DNA from: Bradyrhizobium sp. LMTR 3
GTDB lineage: Bacteria > Pseudomonadota > Alphaproteobacteria > Rhizobiales > Xanthobacteraceae
Length of the DNA: 64,000 nt
Direction of reading: 5' to 3'
Assembly (NCBI RefSeq): GCF_001693485.1
Contig: NZ_MAXC01000005.1
Span: 1-64,000, forward strand
The notes below the pieces were generated by a model. That model made no database searches. It saw only the letters and a program-made list of their open reading frames with translations, and was not told the origin of the DNA. Below are positions 38,152 to 47,003 of the stretch, in pieces; position 1 is the stretch's first letter, and every line of letters begins with the position of its first letter. A program made the translations under genes and the position numbers.

Positions 38152-38928
38152 ATGGACCTGCATTTGCGCGGCAAGCGCGTCCTGATCACCGGCGCATCCA
38201 AGGGCATTGGCGCGGCCGCGGCCGAAGCCTTTGCCGAAGAAGGCTGCGACGTCATGCTGGCGGCCCGCAGCGGCGAGCAGTTGCAAGCGCTGACCGAGCG
38301 GCTGCGCTCGGCGCACCAGATCGGCGCGACCGCCCATGTCGTCGACTTGCGCAAGGGCGAGGACATCGCAAGGCTCGCCAAGGAAGCCGCCGATATCGAC
38401 ATTCTCGTCAACAATGCCGGCGATATCCCCGGCGGCTCGATCGACAAGATCGACGAGACGACATGGCGCCACGCCTGGGAGCTGAAGGTGTTCGGCTACA
38501 TCAATCTCACCCGCGCGATCTACGCGCAGATGAAGGCGCGTGGCGGCGGCGTCATCGTCAACGACATTGGCGCGGCCGGCGAAAAGTTCGACGCCAATTA
38601 CATCTGCGGCAGCGCCGGCAACGCGGCGCTGATGGCATTCACCCGCGCGCTCGGGGGAAAAAGCCTCGCCGACAATATCCGCGTGGTCGGCATCAATCCC
38701 GGCCCCGTCGGCACCGACCGCCATGTGACGCTCCTGAAGACGCGGGCGAAGAACCAGTTCGGCGACGAGAACCGCTACAAGGAATTCCAGAAGAACATGC
38801 CGCTCGGCCGCCCGGCGCATGCGCGCGAGATCGGTGACCTCATGGCGTTCCTGGCGTCGGATCGCTCGGGATATACGTCGGGGGTGATCTTTACGGTGGA
38901 TGGCGGATATACGGCGGGGTGGGGTTAG
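38152..38928 (+). CDS. short-chain dehydrogenase/reductase without the usual Ser and Lys
   Basis: A 258-residue SDR. NAD(P) binding is intact: LITGASKGIGAAAAEAF (residues 11-27) and ILVNNAGDIPGG (near 84). The catalytic region reads VIVNDIGAAGEKFDANYICG then SAGNAAL. The Tyr is present, but the Lys of YxxxK is Ser, and the Ser before it in the ISS position is Gly. The C-terminal VIFTVDGGYTAGWG is normal. It may bind a nucleotide and act differently from standard SDRs, or use other residues. The ATG at 38152 has GAGAA 5 bases upstream. The gene is followed by a family C repeat and the amidase gene. Confidence 0.88.
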   Translation: MDLHLRGKRVLITGASKGIGAAAAEAFAEEGCDVMLAARSGEQLQALTERLRSAHQIGATAHVVDLRKGEDIARLAKEAADIDILVNNAGDIPGGSIDKIDETTWRHAWELKVFGYINLTRAIYAQMKARGGGVIVNDIGAAGEKFDANYICGSAGNAALMAFTRALGGKSLADNIRVVGINPGPVGTDRHVTLLKTRAKNQFGDENRYKEFQKNMPLGRPAHAREIGDLMAFLASDRSGYTSGVIFTVDGGYTAGWG

Positions 38929-38941
38929 GCCGCGCTGCACT

Positions 38942-39059
38942 GTCATTGCGAGGAGCGAAGCGACGAAGCAATCCACGTGTCCGCTTGTGGAGCTATAGAT
39001 TGCTTCGCGGAGCCTGTCATCCGGCGGCGCTTTGCGCCGACCGGGTGGCTCGCAATGAC
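38942..39059. repeat. palindromic intergenic repeat, family C (copy 1)
   Basis: GTCATTGCGAGGAGCGAAGC then GACGAAGCAATC at the left, with GATTGCTTCGCGGAGCC and GGCTCGCAATGAC at the right. A CCGGCGGCGCTTTGCGCCG hairpin is inserted in the right half compared with the copy at 48099. Confidence 0.85.
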
Positions 39060-39180
39060 GGCCTAGCTAGGCCGCCATGCATTATCTCCGGTCGGCCACT
39101 ACTTCCATGCGTTTCCACTTTGCCGGAAAATGTTCTACAGCACGACCTGCGATCGAGAAAACCGAAGCAGGAGTATCGAA

Positions 39181-40602
39181 GTGGCTGATCAGGGGCTGGT
39201 GCGTGAGACGGCGGTTGCCATTGTCGGCAAGCTGAAATCGGGCGAGGTCACCCCACTCGACCTGCTCGACGTGCTGGAAAAGCGCATCGCCGAGGTCGAC
39301 GGCAAGGTCAACGCGCTGCCGACGCTGTGCTTCGACCGCGCCCGCAAGCACGCCACCGCGCTGATGAACAAGCCCGTCGCCGAGCGCGGCCTGCTCGCCG
39401 GTCTTCCGATCCCGATCAAGGACCTCACCAATGTCGCCGGCGTCCTGACCACGCAGGGCTCACCGATCTACAGGGACAGCATTCCGGCAAACTCAGATAT
39501 TCTGGTCAAGCATCTCGAAAACAATGGCGGGGTGATCTACGCGAAGTCGAACACGCCGGAATTCGGTGCCGGCGCCAACACCTTCAACGAAGTGTTCGGC
39601 CCGACGCGCAACCCTTTCGACACGTCACGCTCCGCCGCCGGCTCCTCGGGCGGCGCGGCGGTCGCGCTCGCGACCGGCACGGCCTGGCTGGCGCACGGCT
39701 CCGATATGGGCGGTAGCTTGCGCAATCCCGCGAGCTTCTGCGGCATCGTCGGATTGCGGCCAAGCATCGGCCGCGTCGCGCATACGGTAGCCGCGGCGGT
39801 CGATCGCAATCTCGGCGTCCAGGGCCCGATGGCGCGCAATGTCGAAGACATCGCGCTGCTGCTCGATGCCATGAGCGGCGAGCACCCCGCCGATCCGCTG
39901 TCGCTGCCGGTGTTGCCGAATTCGTTTCTCGCAGCCGTCCGCTCGGGCAATAAGCCGAAGCGCGTCGCCTATTCGCCCGATCTCGGCATCACGCCGGTCG
40001 ACGCGGAAGTCGCCGCCGTCACCCGCAAGGCGGCGCAGCGCTTTGCGGAGCTAGGGGTCATCGTCGAAGAGGCTCATCCCGATTTGCGCGAGGCCCATGA
40101 ATGCTTCCATGTGCTGCGCGCGTTCGACTTCGCGCTTTCCAAGGCGGCGCTGCTGCGCACGAAACGTGACCTGCTCAAGCCCGAAGTGATCTGGAATATC
40201 GAGGAAGGTCTGAAGCTGACGGTCGAACAGCTCGAACGCGCCGAGGCGCAGCGCGTCGCGATGACCGCGCGCACGCTGGAGTTCTTCGACAAATACGATC
40301 TATTGCTCGCGCCCGCCACGATCGTGCCGCCCTTCCCGGTCGAGAACCGCTACGTCGCCGAATGTGCCGGCAAGCAGTTCGACAATTATGTCGAATGGCT
40401 CGGCATCGTCTATGCAATCACGCTGGTGTGCTGTCCTGCTCTGTCATTGCCGTGCGGCTTCACGGCCTCGGGCCTTCCGGTTGGGCTGCAGGTGGTCGCG
40501 CCGCCGCGCGGCGAGGCGCAATTGCTTGCCGGAGCCAAGGTGCTGGAGGATATTCTGGGCGTGCGCGGCACGACGCCGATCGATCCGAGGGCGCCGAAGT
40601 AA
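39181..40602 (+). CDS. amidase (Ser-cisSer-Lys amidase signature family)
   Basis: A 473-residue amidohydrolase that splits amides, a family with members acting on many acyl amides and ureido compounds. The catalytic triad is visible: Lys80 in LPIPIKDL, cis-Ser155 in AAGSSGGAAVALATG and nucleophile Ser179 in GSDMGGSLRNPA. I take GTG at 39181 as the start, because AGGAG lies 6 bases before it. An ATG at 39130 would add 17 residues and has a weaker site. There is no signal peptide. It might act on the amide released by the nearby carbamoylase module, which is inference. Confidence 0.9.
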   Translation: MADQGLVRETAVAIVGKLKSGEVTPLDLLDVLEKRIAEVDGKVNALPTLCFDRARKHATALMNKPVAERGLLAGLPIPIKDLTNVAGVLTTQGSPIYRDSIPANSDILVKHLENNGGVIYAKSNTPEFGAGANTFNEVFGPTRNPFDTSRSAAGSSGGAAVALATGTAWLAHGSDMGGSLRNPASFCGIVGLRPSIGRVAHTVAAAVDRNLGVQGPMARNVEDIALLLDAMSGEHPADPLSLPVLPNSFLAAVRSGNKPKRVAYSPDLGITPVDAEVAAVTRKAAQRFAELGVIVEEAHPDLREAHECFHVLRAFDFALSKAALLRTKRDLLKPEVIWNIEEGLKLTVEQLERAEAQRVAMTARTLEFFDKYDLLLAPATIVPPFPVENRYVAECAGKQFDNYVEWLGIVYAITLVCCPALSLPCGFTASGLPVGLQVVAPPRGEAQLLAGAKVLEDILGVRGTTPIDPRAPK

Positions 40603-40632
40603 ACCAGGCGCGCTTACCGAGGGGCCCTTCAC

Positions 40633-41298
40633 ATGACCGATGAGAATGAGCCGCCGCCCGAGAGCAAGCTGACGCGCAGCAAGGAACGCTGGGCGCGAGA
40701 AGGCAAGTTCCTTACCGGGAAGACCTCCCGGCCTGAAGACCAACGGCTGCCGCCAGGGCAGCATCTGACCAGGGATTGGCCGACCCTCGATCTGGGACTG
40801 ACGCCCAATATTTCGCGCGAACGCTGGCGGCTTGACGTCTACGGCGCAGTCGAAAAACCGATCTTCTGGGATTTTGCGCAGTTCACGGCCCAGCCGCAGA
40901 GCAAGTTCGTATCCGACATCCACTGCGTCACGACCTGGTCGCGCTACGACAATCAATGGGAGGGGCTGGCAACGCGCGACCTCCTGGACATCTGCCGGCC
41001 GCGCGAGGAAGCGCGCTTCGTGGTGCTGCACTCCCATGACGGTTACACTACCAATCTGTCGCTGGAGGATTTCGCCGCCGAGGATGCCCTGCTCGCCCAT
41101 AGCTGGTCCGGTGCGCCGCTGGAGCAGGAGCATGGCGGCCCGGTGCGGCTCGTCGTGCCGCATCTCTATTTCTGGAAGAGCGCGAAATGGCTGCAGAGCA
41201 TCGAGTTTCTGGCAGAGGATGCGCCGGGCTATTGGGAAGTACGCGGCTATCACAACCGCGGCGATCCGTGGGCCGAGCAGCGCTATTCAGGCGATTGA
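40633..41298 (+). CDS. sulfite oxidase-like molybdopterin oxidoreductase
   Basis: A 221-residue cytoplasmic protein with the sulfite-oxidase molybdopterin fold. The Mo-ligand Cys is in SDIHCVTTWSRYDNQWEG near residue 99, and the later GGPVRLVVPHLYFWKSAKWL is the pterin-binding end of the domain. No signal peptide and no haem or dimerisation domain are present, so it resembles the YuiH type rather than true sulfite oxidase. It starts 30 bases after the amidase stop, and its end is 38 bases before the hydrolase-OsmC gene, so the two form a likely operon. Confidence 0.88.
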   Translation: MTDENEPPPESKLTRSKERWAREGKFLTGKTSRPEDQRLPPGQHLTRDWPTLDLGLTPNISRERWRLDVYGAVEKPIFWDFAQFTAQPQSKFVSDIHCVTTWSRYDNQWEGLATRDLLDICRPREEARFVVLHSHDGYTTNLSLEDFAAEDALLAHSWSGAPLEQEHGGPVRLVVPHLYFWKSAKWLQSIEFLAEDAPGYWEVRGYHNRGDPWAEQRYSGD

Positions 41299-41336
41299 AG
41301 CCAATTCCGAGCGAGAACAGCCGAGGGAGAACAGCC

Positions 41337-42560
41337 ATGCCGAGCGAACGCTTTCAATTCACCGGCGAAGGCGGCCATCAGCTTGCCGCTTCCCTCGATA
41401 TGCCTGACAGCCCGGTGCAGGCCTACGCGCTGTTTGCGCATTGCTTCACCTGCGGCAAGGAAGTGCTGGCCGCGAAACGCATTGCGACGGCGCTCACCGC
41501 AAAAGGCATCGCGGTGTTGCGGTTTGATTTCACCGGGCTCGGCTCCAGCGAGGGAGAGTTCGCCAACTCGACCTTCTCCTCGAACGTTGCTGATCTCGTC
41601 CACGCCGCCGATCATTTGCGCGAAACCCGCACGGCGCCCGCGATCCTGATCGGCCATAGCCTGGGCGGCGCCGCGATCCTGGCTGCCGCCGGACAAATCC
41701 CGGAGGCAAAGGCGGTCGTTACGATTGCCGCCCCCTCCGATCCCGTGCATGTCACGCATCTCTTCAAGGATCGCCTCGACGATATCCGCACGCACGGCAC
41801 GGTGGAGGTCCAGCTCGCCGGGCGGCCGTTTCACATCAAGCGCGAATTCCTCGACGACATCGCCGAACACAGCCTGGCGGCGCAGATCGCAAAACTTCAC
41901 AAGGCGCTGCTGATCATGCATTCGCCGACCGACGACACGGTCGGCATCGACAATGCCACCAAGATTTTCGCTGCCGCCAAACATCCCAAGAGCTTTGTGT
42001 CGCTGTCGGGCTCCGATCATCTGCTGAGCGGCAAACCGGACAGCGCCTATGTCGCCGGCGTCATCGCCGCGTGGGCCGAGCGCTATATCGAGCCCGCCGC
42101 GGCGCAGCCTGTTTCTGCCACGAGCGACGCGCCACGCAACGTCGTGGTGCGTGAAACCCGCAACAGCAAATTCCAGCAGATCGTCGCCACAGGTCCCCAT
42201 CAGATGGTGGCGGATGAGCCCGTTGCCGTCGGCGGCCAGGACAGCGGGCCCGGGCCGTATGATTTCCTGCTCGCCGGCCTTGGCGCCTGCACGTCGATGA
42301 CGATGCGGATGTATGCCGACCGCAAATCGCTGCCGCTGGACCGCGTCACCGTGACGCTGAAGCACAGCAAGATTCACGCAAAGGATTGCGCCGAATGCGA
42401 GACGCGGGAGGGCATGCTGGATCAGATCGACCGGGTGATCTCGATTGAAGGCGCGCTCGACGCCGATCAGCGCACGCGGCTGATGGAGATTGCGGACAAG
42501 TGCCCGGTGCACCGGACACTGACGTCGAAGATACGGATCGTGACGAGGGCTGCGGATTGA
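41337..42560 (+). CDS. bifunctional alpha/beta hydrolase - OsmC fusion protein
   Basis: A 407-residue fusion. Residues 1-260 form an alpha/beta hydrolase with the elbow GHSLGG (near 105) and a HCFTCGKEV motif near 37. Residues 270-407 form an OsmC-type thiol peroxidase domain with the first Cys in GLGACTSMTMRMYA and the second in DKCPVHRTLTSK. The Cys-only peroxidase chemistry suggests removal of organic peroxides or persulfides, with the hydrolase releasing or preparing the substrate. GAGGGAG lies 7 bases before the ATG at 41337. It is downstream of the sulfite-oxidase-like gene. Confidence 0.9.
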   Translation: MPSERFQFTGEGGHQLAASLDMPDSPVQAYALFAHCFTCGKEVLAAKRIATALTAKGIAVLRFDFTGLGSSEGEFANSTFSSNVADLVHAADHLRETRTAPAILIGHSLGGAAILAAAGQIPEAKAVVTIAAPSDPVHVTHLFKDRLDDIRTHGTVEVQLAGRPFHIKREFLDDIAEHSLAAQIAKLHKALLIMHSPTDDTVGIDNATKIFAAAKHPKSFVSLSGSDHLLSGKPDSAYVAGVIAAWAERYIEPAAAQPVSATSDAPRNVVVRETRNSKFQQIVATGPHQMVADEPVAVGGQDSGPGPYDFLLAGLGACTSMTMRMYADRKSLPLDRVTVTLKHSKIHAKDCAECETREGMLDQIDRVISIEGALDADQRTRLMEIADKCPVHRTLTSKIRIVTRAAD

Positions 42561-42594
42561 GAAGTAACCTCTCTCCCCGCGAAGAGGGAGAAGA

Positions 42595-43653
42595 TCAAAC
42601 GGCCGCCAGCGGCCGAACCCGCAGCGCGCCGCGGAGACCGGCGGCGGTGCCGACGAGGATGCCGGCGAAGGCAATCAGCGACGCAAGCGCCAGCGTGGAA
42701 AATCCCGTCAACCCCTGCCCGATCGAGCAGCCGAATGCCATCACGCCACCGATGCCCATCAGCGCGGCACCACTGCCGGAGCGCAGCATGTGACGCGGCG
42801 ACTGATAGCCTTCGAGTTGAAAGCGTCCGGTCAACAGCGCCGTCACGAGGCTGCCGGCGAACACGCCGAACACGGTGACGATGCCGAAATTGAGCGTCGA
42901 GCCCGTCGACAGCATGACATATTGAAGGGCGTCCGCGATCGGCGCGATGAAGGTGAGCGAGGTCACCGGCGTGGGATTGAAATCGTCGGCGCCGAGATAG
43001 CCGGTGGCAAACCAGCCCGCCGCCACCAGTAAGCCGATGACGAGACCCGCGGCGATCTGGCCCGGCGACCGCCGGAAAGCGGGATGCGCAAAGGCAAAAA
43101 TGATCAGCGCGGCCGAGATGACCGAGGCGGCCAGCATGCGCGCGGCCGTTGCGCTCAGGCCTGCGGCGGCGAACAAGGCCGGCACCGAATTCGCCGTGGC
43201 CGTGGTCTGCGACGCCCCGACCATCGCGATGCGCGACGGGGCGATCAGGCCCTTCAGCGTCATCTGGGCGAAGATCGCCAGCACGACCACCACCACGAAG
43301 GAGCGGAGATTGCCGCGCCCGAGCAGCACCAGCGCGCGCGAGCCGCAGCCGTTCGACAGCACCATGCCGTAACCGAACAACAGCCCGCCGAAGAACATCA
43401 CGGGCGCGGAGAATGACGGCTGCAGATAGATCGACTTGCCGACATCGACGAGGCCGCCCGCAGCCAGCAACTGCGTCATGGCCACCGCGACGCCGATCGC
43501 CAGCGCATAGGTGCGCACCAGCCGGCCATCGCCTTCAGCCCAAAAACCTCTGAGGCTACTGAGCAAGCAAAATCCGCTCAACAATCCGACCGATCCATAG
43601 ACGAGACCGATCAGCAATCCGCTGATGACGACGATATTGGCACTGTCCAGCAC
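42595..43653 (-). CDS. YeeE/YedE family sulfur transporter
   Basis: A 352-residue membrane protein with about nine hydrophobic segments and two YeeE/YedE repeats. Known relatives (YeeE/TsuA) import thiosulfate through a pathway lined with Cys. Here the Cys motifs are SGFCLLSS (near residue 28), LSNGCGSRALVLLGRGN (near 100) and AFGCSIGQGLTGFS (near 310), the expected set. The start is a GTG at 43653 with AGGGAAA upstream. Its end is 34 bases from the convergent OsmC fusion. It probably imports reduced sulfur. Confidence 0.9.
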   Translation of the reverse strand: MLDSANIVVISGLLIGLVYGSVGLLSGFCLLSSLRGFWAEGDGRLVRTYALAIGVAVAMTQLLAAGGLVDVGKSIYLQPSFSAPVMFFGGLLFGYGMVLSNGCGSRALVLLGRGNLRSFVVVVVLAIFAQMTLKGLIAPSRIAMVGASQTTATANSVPALFAAAGLSATAARMLAASVISAALIIFAFAHPAFRRSPGQIAAGLVIGLLVAAGWFATGYLGADDFNPTPVTSLTFIAPIADALQYVMLSTGSTLNFGIVTVFGVFAGSLVTALLTGRFQLEGYQSPRHMLRSGSGAALMGIGGVMAFGCSIGQGLTGFSTLALASLIAFAGILVGTAAGLRGALRVRPLAAV

Positions 43654-43887
43654 TAGTGTTTCCCTGTTCCCGCGCGGCCGATGCAGCGGTTACCGCTCAA
43701 ATAGGAAGCCATTTCAGCAGTTGCTAATATGTTGGAAATGTGCGCCCGTCCACGCCGCAACGATGCGGAGAATGAATCGCCCATCGAGGTCGGCGATGAC
43801 GAAATAAAATCATTGCGCATGGGCGGGGTGCGGCAGGTTTATTCCCCATGAAAAATTTGAATCCCGCGCCTCCTGCGAATGCCTGTT
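43654..43887. other. intergenic region upstream of the YeeE gene
   Basis: 234 bases holding the YeeE promoter region and the sequence after the zinc-less alcohol dehydrogenase-like gene. It is less GC-rich in the part 43690-43870. No palindromic repeat and no further gene are seen. Confidence 0.4.
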
Positions 43888-44907
43888 TCAAGGCCGCAGG
43901 ATCACCCGGTCGCGCGACGAGCCGGCGACCGCGAGGAACGCAGCGCGGGCCTGTTCCAGCGGATAGATCGCGGCCGGCTTGATCGGAAACGGCTTGAGAT
44001 GCCCGCTGGCAAATCCAGGCCCGAGTTCCCGCAGCACCGCGCCGGTCGCGATCGACGACAGGCCGAGGGTATCGATGCCGACATAGGTGTGCTGGCCGCG
44101 ATAGAACTCCAAAATATTGAACTGCACGATGCGCTCGATTGCAGCGATCAGGATCTGCCGCCCGCGCATCGCCAGCGATTGATGTGCGGCCTGGAAATAG
44201 GGATCGCCGACCGTGTTGAACACGATATCGGCGCCCTTGCCGCCGGTGAGTTCGCGCACGCGCGCCGCGACATCGGTTGCGGAAGCGTCGATGACTTCTA
44301 CCTTTGAATTGGCGTGGCCTTCGTAGGGCTCGCTCTTGCGCACCACGCCGATCACCCGCGCGCCGTGCCAGCTCGCGATCTGCACCGCCGCCTGCCCGAC
44401 CTTGCCGTTGACGCCCATGACCAGCAAGGTCTCGCCCGCCTTCGGAACGCCGGCGCGGCGCAAGCCTTCCATCGCGGTGACGAAGGGCACGCCGATGCCG
44501 GCCGCCTCTTCCCATGAAATGCCCTTGGGCTTCTCCACCACGGCGTCGGCTTCGACCACCAGATGCGTAGCGTGCGTGCCGTCCCGGCGAATACCGAGAT
44601 CGCCGGACGAACCAAACACCTCGCGCCCGATCCAACCGTCCGGCCCATCGATGACAACACCCGCATAGTCGCGGCCCGGCGTGCGCGGAAACACCGCATA
44701 GGGCATCAGCCCGGTCGCCGCCTTGACGTCGGACGGATTGACCGCTGCAGCCTTGACCTCGATCAGCAACTCATCGCCGGCACGCGACAGCGCGTGCGTT
44801 TCGATGACGGGCGCAAGTGAGGCAGCGTCGGCGACCTTTGCCGGCAGGCGGACGCAGCGGGCCTGCACCGTGACAGGTCGAACATCGGAATTTTCGGCAA
44901 CTGACAT
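43888..44907 (-). CDS. zinc-independent MDR / quinone oxidoreductase-like protein
   Basis: A 339-residue medium-chain dehydrogenase/reductase. The N-terminal domain includes VKAAAVNPSDVKAATG and FPRTPGRDYAGVV. The Rossmann part is LLVMGVNGKVGQAAVQIASW near residue 155. Neither zinc site of classical alcohol dehydrogenases is present, so it is of the quinone oxidoreductase type (NADPH-dependent reduction of quinones or enones). It is the last gene after paaK with a 31-base gap and probably shares its transcript, but is not a standard paa gene. Start MSVAENSDV at 44907 has GGGACT upstream. Confidence 0.88.
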   Translation of the reverse strand: MSVAENSDVRPVTVQARCVRLPAKVADAASLAPVIETHALSRAGDELLIEVKAAAVNPSDVKAATGLMPYAVFPRTPGRDYAGVVIDGPDGWIGREVFGSSGDLGIRRDGTHATHLVVEADAVVEKPKGISWEEAAGIGVPFVTAMEGLRRAGVPKAGETLLVMGVNGKVGQAAVQIASWHGARVIGVVRKSEPYEGHANSKVEVIDASATDVAARVRELTGGKGADIVFNTVGDPYFQAAHQSLAMRGRQILIAAIERIVQFNILEFYRGQHTYVGIDTLGLSSIATGAVLRELGPGFASGHLKPFPIKPAAIYPLEQARAAFLAVAGSSRDRVILRP

Positions 44908-44938
44908 TAGAGAGTCCCGCTCGGCTTCTGAGCAGGAG

Positions 44939-46270
44939 TTACCCTTTCGGCCGCTTGTCGTAAACACGTTTCGCCTTGCCGAGCGAACGTTCCAGCGTTT
45001 CCGGCGCCACCGCCTTGATGCGCGCGGTGATGCCGATAGTGTTCTTGATGAACAGCGCAACCTTTTCGGCGTGCGCCTGCAAGCCGCTACCGTCCCAGCT
45101 TTCGGGACGGGCTTCGGCGAGCACGGTCATCTCGTCCATGCGCCCTTCGCGCGTCAGTTCGATGATGAAATGGCCGCCGCACCAGTCGGTCGCCAGCAAC
45201 GCTTCCTCGATCTGGGTCGGGAATACGTTGACGCCGCGCAGGATGATCATGTCGTCGGAGCGGCCGGTGACCTTCTCCATGCGGCGCATGCCCGGGCGTG
45301 CGGTGCCCGGCAACAGCCGCGTCAGGTCACGGGTGCGGTAGCGGATGATCGGAAACCCTTGCTTGGTGAGCGAGGTGAATACCAGTTCGCCCTTCTCGCT
45401 GTCCGGCAACACCGCGCCGGTCTCGGGGTCGATCACCTCTGGATAGAAATGATCCTCCCAGATATGCAGGCCGTCCTTGGTCTCCACGCATTCCTGCGCC
45501 ACGCCGGGACCGATCACTTCCGACAGCCCGTAAATATCGGTCGCGTCCATGTCGAAGGCCTGCTCGATCTCCACGCGCATTGCATTGGTCCAGGGCTCGG
45601 CGCCGAAGATGCCGAACTTCAATGACGACTGACGCGGGTCGAGCCCCTGCCGCCTGAACTCGTCGAGAATGGCCAGCATATAGCTCGGCGTCACCGTGAT
45701 GATGTCAGGCTTGAAATCGTTGATCAGTTGCACCTGGCGTTCGGTCATGCCGCCGGAGACCGGCACCACGGTGCAGCCGAGTTTTTCCGCGCCGTAGTGC
45801 ACGCCGAGTCCGCCCGTGAACAGGCCGTAGCCGTACGAATTGTGAATGATCATGCCGGTGCGGCCGCCTGCGGCGCGGATCGAGCGCGCCATCACTTCCG
45901 ACCAGATATCGATATCGCCTTGCGTATAGCCGACCACGATCGGCTTGCCCGTTGTGCCCGAGGACGCGTGGACGCGGACCAGCTTTTCGCGCGGCACGGC
46001 GAACATGCTGAAGGGATAGTTGTCGCGGAGATCGGTCTTCGCCGTGAATGGGAATTTCGTGAGATCAGAGAGCTGCTTGAAATCGGAGGGATGCACGCCG
46101 GCCGCGTCAAACGCCTTCCTGTAATGGGCCACATTGTCGTAGGCGTGCCGGAGCGACCAGGCGAGGCGCTTGGTCTGTAGCGCCATGATCTCGTCGCGCG
46201 AGGCGCGCTCGGCCTCATCCAATTCAGCGCCGTAACCGCTTCCGCTGGATTTCAATCTTGCCATGGCCAT
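44939..46270 (-). CDS. paaK: phenylacetate-CoA ligase
   Basis: A 443-residue AMP-forming ligase, the first step of the phenylacetate pathway. The P-loop is VHASSGTTGKPIVVGYT (near residue 98), the adenine-binding stretch is DIYGLSEVIGPGVAQEC and the C-terminal hinge is GRSDDMIILRGVNVFPTQIE with the catalytic Lys in GKAKRVYDKR. GAGAGGAAC lies 8 bases before the first of two close ATGs (46270 and 46264). It follows paaI by 19 bases. Confidence 0.95.
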   Translation of the reverse strand: MAMARLKSSGSGYGAELDEAERASRDEIMALQTKRLAWSLRHAYDNVAHYRKAFDAAGVHPSDFKQLSDLTKFPFTAKTDLRDNYPFSMFAVPREKLVRVHASSGTTGKPIVVGYTQGDIDIWSEVMARSIRAAGGRTGMIIHNSYGYGLFTGGLGVHYGAEKLGCTVVPVSGGMTERQVQLINDFKPDIITVTPSYMLAILDEFRRQGLDPRQSSLKFGIFGAEPWTNAMRVEIEQAFDMDATDIYGLSEVIGPGVAQECVETKDGLHIWEDHFYPEVIDPETGAVLPDSEKGELVFTSLTKQGFPIIRYRTRDLTRLLPGTARPGMRRMEKVTGRSDDMIILRGVNVFPTQIEEALLATDWCGGHFIIELTREGRMDEMTVLAEARPESWDGSGLQAHAEKVALFIKNTIGITARIKAVAPETLERSLGKAKRVYDKRPKG

Positions 46271-46289
46271 GGCGTGTTCCTCTCGCTTG

Positions 46290-46748
46290 CTATTTTTGTT
46301 TGGTATCTTCGTCCGCGGCCGACAGCCACGTCCCGGCGACGGTGCGGGAATGGCCGCGGAATTCCGCAATCACGACATCGCCCGATGTGACGCGGACGTC
46401 ATAGATCCCGGAGCGACCGTTGCGCGAAACTTCCCGCGCGGTTGCGACCAGCACGTCGCCGAGCTTGCCCGGACGGATGAAGGCGATGTCGCATTGCGCG
46501 GCAACCGCGCGCTCATTGCGGGAATTACAGGCAAAGGCGAAGGTGGAATCGGCGAGGAGAAAAATGAAGCCGCCATGGGCGATGCGCTGGCCGTTGACCA
46601 TGTGCGGCTGCACCGTCATCGTCAGCGTCGCCTGCCCCGGCCCGACCTCGACAATTTTCATGCCGAGGCCCTTGCTGGCGTCGTCTTCCTTCCACATCGC
46701 CTCCGCGCAGGCGCGGGCGATCTCGTCGGGCGAAAGCGCGACGTTCAT
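46290..46748 (-). CDS. paaI: hydroxyphenylacetyl-CoA thioesterase
   Basis: A 152-residue hotdog-fold thioesterase that clears dead-end ring-hydroxylated CoA esters in the phenylacetate pathway. The family signature is VNGQRIAHGGFIFLLADSTF then AFACNS (residues 51-76), with the catalytic Asp in it. Its position between paaE and paaK settles the name. Confidence 0.94.
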   Translation of the reverse strand: MNVALSPDEIARACAEAMWKEDDASKGLGMKIVEVGPGQATLTMTVQPHMVNGQRIAHGGFIFLLADSTFAFACNSRNERAVAAQCDIAFIRPGKLGDVLVATAREVSRNGRSGIYDVRVTSGDVVIAEFRGHSRTVAGTWLSAADEDTKQK

Positions 46749-46894
46749 AGCGGGTTACCCGCTCTGCGAGACGGTTTCACGACGTTCTCTCCCTGTTACC
46801 GGGCTTGTTATCAAGCCTCGTTACGTAGTCGGTCAGTCTGGGAACGAAGCACCTGAGGTGTCAACGATCCCAAGTGTTTGCGTTAGCCATGTCC

Positions 46895-46996
46895 GTCATT
46901 CCGGGATGGTCCGAAGGACCAGACCCGGAATCTCGAGATTCCCCGATGCGCAATTGCGCATCTGAGGTCTGGTCCTTCGGACCATCCCGGAATGAC
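46895..46996. repeat. palindromic intergenic repeat, family D (copy 1), between paaE and paaI
   Basis: GTCATTCCGGGATGGTCCGA then AGGACCAGAC, with the full inverse ending ACCATCCCGGAATGAC at the right. The centre has TCTCGAGA and GCGCAATTGCGC palindromes. Confidence 0.85.
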
Positions 46997-47003
46997 GTTG
47001 TCG

